Source: an uncultured Bacteroidota bacterium
Lineage (GTDB): Bacteria; Bacteroidota; Bacteroidia; B-17B0; Aurantibacillaceae
Direction: 5' to 3'
NCBI GenBank assembly: GCA_903893815.1
Contig: CAITNS010000078.1
Coordinates: 30,010-94,009 of the forward strand
DNA: 64,000 nucleotides
In this document: in pieces, positions 55,971-62,718 of the stretch
Position numbering within the stretch: the stretch's first letter is position 1
How the letters are laid out: each line of letters starts with the position of its first letter
Notes under the pieces: generated by a model
What the model was told of the DNA's origin: nothing
Database searches by the model: none
What the model saw: only the letters and a program-made list of their open reading frames with translations
Translations under genes and position numbers: made by a program

Positions 55971-57582
55971 AACCCAATTCTTTAAATACAGTCAGTAAAT
56001 CTTTTTTCGATTGTAAATCTTCATTTAATAGACCAGAAATATCTGTTTGTAATGAGGTCATTTTATCAGAAAAATCAATATTCTCATCACGGTTAACAAA
56101 CTCAATATATTTGCTTGGCACTAAGGAGTAATCTTTATTTTTTATTTCTTCTATTTTAGCCGAATAACAATACTCCGCAGTATTTTTATATGTTTTTTCA
56201 AATCCAACTGTTTGCCAATTATGATAAGTGCTTGTTATATCCTTTATATTTTGCTCAGAGAACTGAATGTATTTTTTTTCAAATGGTTCGCCCCATTGGC
56301 GTAAATCCATGAACAGTATTTCATTTACTCTATCGCGATAATTCTTTTCAACATCATTTAATTTTACTTTACGTACTTTCTTGTTGTTATTTAAAATCCA
56401 AAGAGTCACACTAATATCGGTGGTGTAAAATAAATTACGAGGCATGATAACAATTGCTTCCACTATATTATTTTCAATCAACTTTTTACGAATCTTGTAT
56501 TCTTCTCCTCCGCCTGAAAGTGCACCATTCGCTAAGATAAAACCAGCTACTCCATTTTCGGAGAGTTTAGAAACCATATTTAATATCCAAGCATAATTGG
56601 CATTGCTTGTTGGTGGCAAATCATAACCACGCCATCGTGGATCATCGGTTAATTCATTAGAGGCACGCCAATCCTTTTGGTTAAAGGGTGGGTTTGCCAT
56701 AATAAAATCAGCTTTTAAATCTGGGTGTTGGTCTTTGCCAAAAGTATCAGCAGCTACATCACCCAAATTAGCTGCAATACCACGGATGGCTAAATTCATT
56801 TTAGCCAGTTTGTAGGTAGTAGAAGTATATTCTTGTCCGTAAATAGAAACCTCTTTTTTATTACCGTGGTGGCTTTCAATAAACTTAATAGATTGCACAA
56901 ACATACCACCCGAGCCACAAGCAGGGTCATAAATAACTCCTTTGTACGGTTCAATCATTTCGGCAATTAGGTTAACAATACTTTTTGGAGTGTAAAATTC
57001 TCCTTTACCCTTTCCTTCTGCTAATGCAAACTTGCTTAAAAAATATTCGTAAACACGTCCAACAATATCTTGTTGTTTATCTTTAAGCGTATCAATGTTG
57101 TTGATGGTGTCAAGTAAAGCTGCCAGTTTACTCACATCCATATTCAAACGAGAGAAATAATTATCTGGTAATGCTCCTTTTAAAGAAGGATTGTTTTTTT
57201 CGGTTGTATGTAACGCTGTATCTATTTTAAGAGCAATGTCGTTTTGTTTAGAGTTTTTAATGATATAACTCCAACGAGATTCTTCAGGCAAATAAAAGAT
57301 GTTTTTTTGATTGTAGAATTCTTTCATTTCTACATACTTTTCTTTGCCTTCAGCAATTAGTTCTTTACGACGTTCTTCAAATTTATCGCTGGCAAACTTT
57401 AAAAAGATTAAACCTAATACCACATGCTTGTATTCGGAAGATTCAACCGTACCTCTTAATTTATTAGCAGAATCCCAAAGGGTTTCTTCAATAGATTTTT
57501 CCTTTTTGGGTTTTGCTTCCTTTTTAGGGGCTTTTTCAACCTTTGGTGCAATTACCTTTTCTTTCGCTTCTTTCTTTGCCAT
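55954..57582 (-). CDS. hsdM: Type I restriction enzyme, M subunit (N6-adenine methyltransferase)
   Basis: A 542-residue modification subunit that methylates adenine in the target with HsdS. It begins with an unusual Lys/Pro/Glu-rich tail of about 30 residues (VIAPKVEKAPKKEAKPKKEK) before the normal helical domain (ETLWDSANKLRGTVESSEYK). Then come QDIVGRVYEYFLSKFA, GEFYTPKSIVNLIAEM, SAM-binding motif VIYDPACGSGGMFVQ and the catalytic MANPPFNQKDW. The end matches HsdM families (LLTVFKELGYEI). All motifs are intact. It starts 12 bp after the XRE regulator. Confidence 0.95.
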   Translation of the reverse strand: MAKKEAKEKVIAPKVEKAPKKEAKPKKEKSIEETLWDSANKLRGTVESSEYKHVVLGLIFLKFASDKFEERRKELIAEGKEKYVEMKEFYNQKNIFYLPEESRWSYIIKNSKQNDIALKIDTALHTTEKNNPSLKGALPDNYFSRLNMDVSKLAALLDTINNIDTLKDKQQDIVGRVYEYFLSKFALAEGKGKGEFYTPKSIVNLIAEMIEPYKGVIYDPACGSGGMFVQSIKFIESHHGNKKEVSIYGQEYTSTTYKLAKMNLAIRGIAANLGDVAADTFGKDQHPDLKADFIMANPPFNQKDWRASNELTDDPRWRGYDLPPTSNANYAWILNMVSKLSENGVAGFILANGALSGGGEEYKIRKKLIENNIVEAIVIMPRNLFYTTDISVTLWILNNNKKVRKVKLNDVEKNYRDRVNEILFMDLRQWGEPFEKKYIQFSEQNIKDITSTYHNWQTVGFEKTYKNTAEYCYSAKIEEIKNKDYSLVPSKYIEFVNRDENIDFSDKMTSLQTDISGLLNEDLQSKKDLLTVFKELGYEIKL

Positions 57583-57594
57583 TTAAGGTGGTAT

Positions 57595-57813
57595 TTACTT
57601 AATTTTTGAATTTATTAATTCTTTAGGATCTACTTGGAGTATGCTAGCAATTTCATAAAGTACCTCTAAGCGAGGTTGTTTACGATTTTGAACATAGGCA
57701 TTTACAATAGCATAACTCTTACCCAGTTTTTCGCAAAGCCAGGTTTGCTTTAAGCCTTTTTCTTCAAGTACCCTCTTTATGAGGTTCAATTCTATTAGGT
57801 ACGCAGTAGACAT
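57595..57813 (-). CDS. XRE-family regulator heading the restriction operon
   Basis: A 72-residue helix-turn-helix protein: LIKRVLEEKGLKQTWLCEKL, GKSYAIVNAYVQNRKQPRLE, VLYEIASILQVDPKELI. Size and position, 12 bp upstream of hsdM, are those of controller proteins that delay restriction expression after entry into a new host, but a simple autorepressor is also possible. An inverted repeat ATATATC-N7-GATATAT (57870-57890), 57 bp upstream of its start codon, is a plausible binding site. Confidence 0.85.
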   Translation of the reverse strand: MSTAYLIELNLIKRVLEEKGLKQTWLCEKLGKSYAIVNAYVQNRKQPRLEVLYEIASILQVDPKELINSKIK

Positions 57814-57869
57814 GTTTTAATATTTTAGTTCTAATTTGCTCTATCAATAATAAAACAAAAAATCGATAG

Positions 57870-57890
57870 ATATATCATTTTACGATATAT
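57870..57890. promoter_or_regulatory. Inverted repeat upstream of the XRE/hsd operon
   Basis: ATATATC (57870-57876) and GATATAT (57884-57890) form perfect 7-bp arms around ATTTTAC. It lies in the expected promoter area of the operon and may be the operator of the XRE protein. Confidence 0.45.
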
Positions 57891-57970
57891 TTTTGTAAAC
57901 AAATCTTTAAAAATGGGCTATTTTACAGCTATCATAGATTTCTGTTGTACGTTTATACAACTAATAAGGA

Positions 57971-58080
57971 TGTCTCGAGATTTCTCGAGAATTCTTGATG
58001 TTTTTTAAGAATTCTTGATATTTCTTGGGACATCTTGGGATAACTCGAGAAAGTTTGAGTATTCCTCAGAAAGTTTGAGT
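57971..58080. repeat. Eleven-unit array with exact 10-bp period
   Basis: The units are TGTCTCGAGA, TTTCTCGAGA, ATTCTTGATG, TTTTTTAAGA, ATTCTTGATA, TTTCTTGGGA, CATCTTGGGA, TAACTCGAGA, AAGTTTGAGT, ATTCCTCAGA and AAGTTTGAGT, with consensus WWTCTYGRGA. T is kept at position 5 in ten units and G at position 7 in nine. No open frame is associated. The flanks 57951-57970 and 58081-58090 do not match. Confidence 0.8.
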
Positions 58081-58165
58081 CTTTGCTGTATTACGTTAAC
58101 TAATTACGTTTTTATTGCAAAATCATTTATTAAAATAATTAAATATTCTGTTTTATAAAATTTGA

Positions 58166-59911
58166 TTACAAATTGCTCTTTAATGATAGATACTTGTTTC
58201 TTTTTTTTTCAGAATAATTTATTTCCACGAAAGAATATTTTTCATTTTCATAAAAAATAATATCATACGTTTTTTTTGTTTTTACACTTTCACCAACAAA
58301 TTTTTTAATGCTATCTGATTTTACAACTGATTTAATAATAAATTTTGAGTAAGTAGAAAAATTTATAGAATCACCAATGATAATTTCTTTACTAATAGTA
58401 TCGATTATCAATTGAATTAAATCCATCTTTACTGGCAATAAAAAGATCATAGTTGTACTATCAAATACTTGCGATTCATAATAATAATTTAAATAAAAAT
58501 TAGATGTTTTACTTGCCTCACCGTTTGTGTTGTAATTTATTTTCTTGTTATAACCATTCATTACTTTAAAAAATGATTCTGATTTAATTTTACCATCTGA
58601 ATAATAACAAGTAATTAAACCATTTTTTTTGTCGGATTTATATTGCCCACTTTCCATCATTTTCCCATTTTCATAATTAATTATGTAAGCCCCATTTAAA
58701 GTATCATTTCGATAATTGATTTTTTGTTTAGTAATTTCATTTTCGTAATATTCAATAATTTCGCCACTAAAGCTATCGTTAATATATGTGCCAATCATTA
58801 AAGCTTTTCCGTATATATTATAATTATTATATATTCCGCTTATAACAACATTTCTATAATTTGTAGATACATCCAATTGACCATTTTCGTAGTATGATTT
58901 ATAATCTCCATTTAATATGGTATCGTTATAAATCCCTGAATATTGAATGTTTCCATTTTCGTAAAACTTGGTGAATCTGCCAGAAATGATTCCTTTTGAA
59001 CAAAAAGCCTCATCTAATTTATTGCCATTTTTGTAGTATGAAATACAAGTTCCTTCAGTTAATCCATCTTTAAAATTATAGAATGTTTTCATATTTCCAT
59101 TTTCATAATATTCTATTAATTTGCCATCCCTCAAATCATTTTTAATATTATCACTGATTTTTAATTTCCCATTAGCATAGAATTCTTTGTATTCGCCATT
59201 TCTTTTTCCCATTTTAAAATTCTCAGTAATGAATGTTTCTTTGTTTTCGTTAAGGTTAATAATCGAGCCATTTAATTCATTATTTAAAAAATGGCCTTGC
59301 CTTTTTAGTTTTCCGTTTTGAAAAAAGATTTTAAATTGCCCATTTAATTGGTCATTTTTATAATTATAGATTCCAAATACCTGACCATTTTCGTCATATG
59401 TAATTGATTTACCATTTCGCAAGCCGTTTTTATATTTTTCTTTACAAATAAGTTTATCATTCGCAATTATTTCCCAAAGGCCATTATAATTATTTGCGGG
59501 TTTTAAGGCTGTAAATTTGGGATTTGGATTGTTTTTTAATAAAAGGCATCTGAACTTATATTTATTTGGGGATTCAACTTCGCAAACATAAAACGAGTCT
59601 TCGGTAAATACATTTATCCAACATGATAATTTACTAATGCTGTCGTAACAATCAAATAGTAAATATTCATCAGTAGAATTTTCACCTTTTATATAATATA
59701 TTGTTTGGATTTTTTCAATAGTATCAGTTAAATATATTTTATTATCATAATCAAAATGAATGATAGATTGCCTTGCCATTGCTTTATCATATTTTTCTAA
59801 CTCATAGTTATAATATTGAATTGTAGAATATGTTATGCGCATCCTAGCCGAGTTTTGTGCTTTTGATAATGAGAAAACACATAAAACAAAAATTATAGTT
59901 AGATTTTTCAT
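58166..59911 (-). CDS. MORN/YwqK-type repeat protein with signal peptide
   Basis: A 581-residue exported protein (MKNLTIIFVLCVFSLSKAQ). Residues of about 150-470 hold some fourteen repeats of about 23 residues of the form YENGK(L/I)...G.Y..Y.NG, for example GKSITYDENGQVFGIYNYKN and GEYKEFYANGKLKISDNIKN, typical of the MORN_2 or YwqK group. YwqK is called an antitoxin component because of one Bacillus locus; that name should not be trusted here. The N-terminal 150 and C-terminal 110 residues are not recognised. It lies on the same strand as the defence operon but 350 bp away from it. Confidence 0.75.
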   Translation of the reverse strand: MKNLTIIFVLCVFSLSKAQNSARMRITYSTIQYYNYELEKYDKAMARQSIIHFDYDNKIYLTDTIEKIQTIYYIKGENSTDEYLLFDCYDSISKLSCWINVFTEDSFYVCEVESPNKYKFRCLLLKNNPNPKFTALKPANNYNGLWEIIANDKLICKEKYKNGLRNGKSITYDENGQVFGIYNYKNDQLNGQFKIFFQNGKLKRQGHFLNNELNGSIINLNENKETFITENFKMGKRNGEYKEFYANGKLKISDNIKNDLRDGKLIEYYENGNMKTFYNFKDGLTEGTCISYYKNGNKLDEAFCSKGIISGRFTKFYENGNIQYSGIYNDTILNGDYKSYYENGQLDVSTNYRNVVISGIYNNYNIYGKALMIGTYINDSFSGEIIEYYENEITKQKINYRNDTLNGAYIINYENGKMMESGQYKSDKKNGLITCYYSDGKIKSESFFKVMNGYNKKINYNTNGEASKTSNFYLNYYYESQVFDSTTMIFLLPVKMDLIQLIIDTISKEIIIGDSINFSTYSKFIIKSVVKSDSIKKFVGESVKTKKTYDIIFYENEKYSFVEINYSEKKRNKYLSLKSNL

Positions 59912-59966
59912 AAGTGATATTTTTATAGCAGGATTTAATCCCTTTAATTATTAATTTCTGATTAAT

Positions 59967-60941
59967 TTAAAAATTAAATAAATTGATATAAAGTTTTTTA
60001 TTTAAAACTAAGTTTCCAATGTTGTTTTTGAATTCAACGCAATCATATAAATCCACAATTTTGTCATCTTTTATATCAAAAATCATACTTAGGTGATTAT
60101 GGCTTACATTGCCAACAAATGTGTATCCAAATTTGCCTTTAATACAAGAATTACAAGCTCCTTCAAATGCCATTAAATGAGTATCACCATCGTTAATAAA
60201 TTCGTTAAATACTTTAGATAATTCATCTAAAAATGTTTTTTTATCCACATCCTTGTAAGTATGTTCATCCGAAAGTATATCATCAAGCATATCAATATCC
60301 ATCCTTTCAAAAAAATATTTTACAGCCTTAACTTGTGAATTTAAAGTATAGGATATAGGTTTATCAATAAGGTTTTTTTTAGAAGCAATACTTTGCATCA
60401 ATAAGTCCAATTCTGATTCATTAACTTGCGTTAGATTTATTGGAAATAACTTTGGGTATTCACCATTTATAAATAAAATCTTAAAGAACTCGTGTAAGGT
60501 GTTTTCTGAAATTTCTGTTTTAATACTCTCTAAAGCATTATTAAAAGAATTGATTTGCATACTCCCATATTTACCATAAATAATTGCTAAACCTAAAATT
60601 TGCTTTGCATGATTAAAATGTAAAGGCTTTTTTAAATAAGCATGACGAATGATTTTATCATAGAAATGAAGACTTTGTTCAAATTCATGCTCCGTTTGAT
60701 TTCTAAACAATTTATTTGTGTTACAAGCATCAAATAATACATAAATTGTATTTGAATATATATAATAATTTACTTGATTACGGTCATTAAAAAACTGTAA
60801 CCATTTACTCAATCTAATTTTAAAAGATGGATCAAGTATTAAATTTGTATCGCTATGAAGTACTTTTAGAAAATTTTTGTTTGCTATCAACCCTTCTGTT
60901 TGAGTAATAATATTTTCTATTTCGTTTAAAGTCAAACTCAT
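59967..60941 (-). CDS. Hypothetical protein with Cys-containing C-terminal domain
   Basis: A 324-residue soluble protein. Residues 1-190 appear helical (ENIITQTEGLIANKNFLKVL); the C-terminal 110 residues look like an NTF2-like fold with EGACNSCIKGKFGYTFVGNV followed by MIFDIKDDKIVDLYDCVEF. The CNSC pair could bind metal. I do not recognise a function. It lies 55 bp upstream of the MORN gene, in the same direction, so the two may be co-transcribed. Confidence 0.6.
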   Translation of the reverse strand: MSLTLNEIENIITQTEGLIANKNFLKVLHSDTNLILDPSFKIRLSKWLQFFNDRNQVNYYIYSNTIYVLFDACNTNKLFRNQTEHEFEQSLHFYDKIIRHAYLKKPLHFNHAKQILGLAIIYGKYGSMQINSFNNALESIKTEISENTLHEFFKILFINGEYPKLFPINLTQVNESELDLLMQSIASKKNLIDKPISYTLNSQVKAVKYFFERMDIDMLDDILSDEHTYKDVDKKTFLDELSKVFNEFINDGDTHLMAFEGACNSCIKGKFGYTFVGNVSHNHLSMIFDIKDDKIVDLYDCVEFKNNIGNLVLNKKLYINLFNF

Positions 60942-61133
60942 AATCGTTAATATTTAGTATTATAAAATTGTATAAAATAAGTCTCAGATAAGTGCCGGTT
61001 AATAACTATTATACTCCTGATTATTAAGCTCATTAAATTTACAAACAAGTGTATCTTTTTAGTTTTAAAGAAATAGTTATGCCTTTTATAATCTATTTAC
61101 AGCTTAGAATTACTTTATTAAAAAATGTAATTT

Positions 61134-61292
61134 TTACTCAGGATCTAATGGACAACCATCAGTTCCGCACCAGCTATCTTCTCCGCAAACTGAACAGCCA
61201 TATTTTTTTTGAGTTAAATCTAGTTGAAGATTATTTGTGCAATTTTCAATCACAATATCTGTTTGATTTGTTATTTCTGCATTATTTTCCAT
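61134..61292 (-). CDS. Small Cys-rich protein (52 aa)
   Basis: The minus strand has a 52-residue frame from ATG at 61292 to TAA at 61134: MENNAEITNQTDIVIENCTN, NLQLDLTQKKYGCSVCGEDS, WCGTDGCPLDPE. The C-terminal C-x2-C-x5-C-x4-C cluster is either a small zinc-binding knuckle or a disulphide/modified peptide core. The acidic, Asn-rich leader-like N-terminus is compatible with a peptide precursor, but no modification enzyme is nearby. I prefer it to the 81-codon frame on the other strand over the same DNA, which is hydrophobic and unlike any family. Confidence 0.5.
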   Translation of the reverse strand: MENNAEITNQTDIVIENCTNNLQLDLTQKKYGCSVCGEDSWCGTDGCPLDPE

Positions 61293-61341
61293 GATTATAG
61301 TTTTATTTAGTTTTTTAGTAAAACAAAATTAATGTATATTA

Positions 61342-61358
61342 GTGCAATACAACTGCAC
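61342..61358. promoter_or_regulatory. Palindromic operator upstream of the WYL regulator gene
   Basis: GTGCAATACAACTGCAC has 5-bp arms GTGCA/TGCAC around a 7-bp spacer. It lies 7 bp before the ATG at 61366, after a TATATTAG -7-like element, so a bound repressor would block its own transcription start. A matching 17-bp site precedes the retron RNA. Confidence 0.65.
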
Positions 61359-61365
61359 AACAAAT

Positions 61366-62367
61366 ATGGCGACAAATAAACATGCTCAAATAAGATATAA
61401 AGTACTTGATACTTGTTTTAGAAATACGGGCAGAGATTACACCTTTGATGATTTATTAAATGCTTGTAATGATGCTTTATCCGATATTGACCCAAAAAGT
61501 AATGGTATATCAGTTCGAACATTACGAGATGATATTGCATTTATTGAAAGTGAAGATGGTTGGGGTGCGGAAATTGATAGAATACCTTTTGGAAAAAAAT
61601 CTATTTACAGATATAAAGACCCTAATTATTCAATTAATAATCAACCTTTAAATGAAACTGAATTATCTCAAATAAATTCCGCTCTTCAAATTATTTCAAG
61701 GTTTAGTGGTATGCCACAATTTAGTTGGGTTAATGAAATTATAACTAAAATAAATAATGGATTTGAATTGCAGGATGATAGCTCAAGTATAATTAGTTTT
61801 GATTCTAATACCTATTTAAAAGGTATTGAGTATTTAGGTGATTTATTTAATTCAATACATTATAAAAAAGTGTTAGGTATTAAATACAAACCATTTAAAT
61901 CAGATAATGAAATTGATTTTATTATACATCCCTATTATTTGAAGCAATTTAATAATCGATGGTTTTTATTTGGATTAAATGATCATTACAAAACAATTAG
62001 TAATTTGGCTTTAGATCGAATTATTGATTTTGAACCATTGAAGAAAAAATTCATTAAAAACAAGGATATTGATTTTAATGAATACTTTGAAGATATTATT
62101 GGGGTAACGATGCCTGAAAATGGAAAATTAACTAAAATTGAACTCTTGTTTAGTAATGAGGAAGCGCCTTATGTTTTAACAAAACCAATACACGGCTCCC
62201 AAAAGAAAATAAAGCAAGATGAGGATGGATTATTAATTTCAATTGAAGTAATTCCAAATGTTGAATTAGAGAAACTTTTATTGTCCTTTGGAGAAAACTT
62301 AACTATTAATAAACCAGCTGCTTTTAAAGAAAAAATTATTAAAAGGCATAAGGCTGCAATTAAATAG
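61366..62367 (+). CDS. WYL-domain transcriptional regulator
   Basis: A 333-residue regulator from the ATG at 61366 (MATNKHAQIRYKVLDTCFRN). An N-terminal winged helix-turn-helix (about 1-85, GISVRTLRDDIAFIESEDGW) is followed by a WYL domain (about 150-230, VLGIKYKPFKSDNEIDFIIH, PYYLKQFNNRWFLFGLNDHY) and a C-terminal WCX-like region ending near LLLSFGENLTI. The size and architecture match CapW and BrxR, dimeric repressors that control phage-defence operons. It lies just upstream of the retron RNA and the palindrome before its own start recurs before that RNA, so I infer it governs the retron. Confidence 0.88.
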   Translation: MATNKHAQIRYKVLDTCFRNTGRDYTFDDLLNACNDALSDIDPKSNGISVRTLRDDIAFIESEDGWGAEIDRIPFGKKSIYRYKDPNYSINNQPLNETELSQINSALQIISRFSGMPQFSWVNEIITKINNGFELQDDSSSIISFDSNTYLKGIEYLGDLFNSIHYKKVLGIKYKPFKSDNEIDFIIHPYYLKQFNNRWFLFGLNDHYKTISNLALDRIIDFEPLKKKFIKNKDIDFNEYFEDIIGVTMPENGKLTKIELLFSNEEAPYVLTKPIHGSQKKIKQDEDGLLISIEVIPNVELEKLLLSFGENLTINKPAAFKEKIIKRHKAAIK

Positions 62368-62416
62368 TTTAGTTTTTTTATATTAAAATACTGAGTATAT
62401 TGTAATTAAATTTGAT

Positions 62417-62433
62417 GTGCAATTTCATTGCAC
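62417..62433. promoter_or_regulatory. Palindromic operator upstream of the retron RNA
   Basis: GTGCAATTTCATTGCAC has perfect 7-bp arms GTGCAAT/ATTGCAC around TTC. It is the same length as, and shares GTGCAAT and TGCAC with, the site before the WYL gene. It sits just upstream of the TAAATTTG -7 element. Confidence 0.7.
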
Positions 62434-62443
62434 AATAGTGTTT

Positions 62444-62451
62444 TAAATTTG
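62444..62451 (+). promoter_or_regulatory. -7 promoter element (TAAATTTG) of the retron RNA
   Basis: TAAATTTG matches TAnnTTTG and predicts a transcript start within a few bases of 62460, that is, at the a1 repeat of the retron. Confidence 0.55.
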
Positions 62452-62460
62452 TAGAAGTTC

Positions 62461-62703
62461 TTTGAATACTCGCTTGATGATTTTGATTTTGCTAGTTGTC
62501 GTAATGCAAATTACGAAAATCGACTAGTTGTTAGTAAAAGCAATTTTACTAACTGAAAGTACATAAGTAATTTAAAATGAAAAGATAAATGTGTTGATTT
62601 CTTTTTGTATCCCATTATTTTATTATTTTATTAAAAGCTAAATGTTTTTGATTTCTTTTTTTAACAAATTAATAAACAAAGAAAATAAGAGCGAGTATTC
62701 AAA
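62461..62703 (+). ncRNA. Retron msr-msd non-coding RNA
   Basis: A retron template RNA is bounded by a1 (TTTGAATACTCGCT, 62461-62474) and a2 (AGCGAGTATTCAAA, 62690-62703), perfect 14-bp inverted repeats. Inside are two hairpins: 62492-62527 (outer CTAGT/ACTAG, inner CGTAAT/ATTACG) and 62530-62553 (GTTAGTAAAA/TTTTACTAAC); both are capped by GCAA and match msr hairpins. The msd part follows at about 62556-62690 and is very A/T-rich, with two near-identical copies of AAATGT...TTGATTTCTTTTT (62587-62606, 62640-62660). The branching G cannot be fixed by eye. The RT gene begins 16 bp after a2. Confidence 0.85.
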
Positions 62704-62718
62704 AACTTTTAAACTAAA

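Noticed and set aside
57971..58080. CRISPR-like array
   Set aside because: The units are only 10 bp with no spacers and no cas gene is present, so this is a tandem array and not CRISPR.
61049..61294. 81-codon hydrophobic plus-strand frame
   Set aside because: Composition is unlike a real protein and the opposite strand carries a better small Cys-rich frame.
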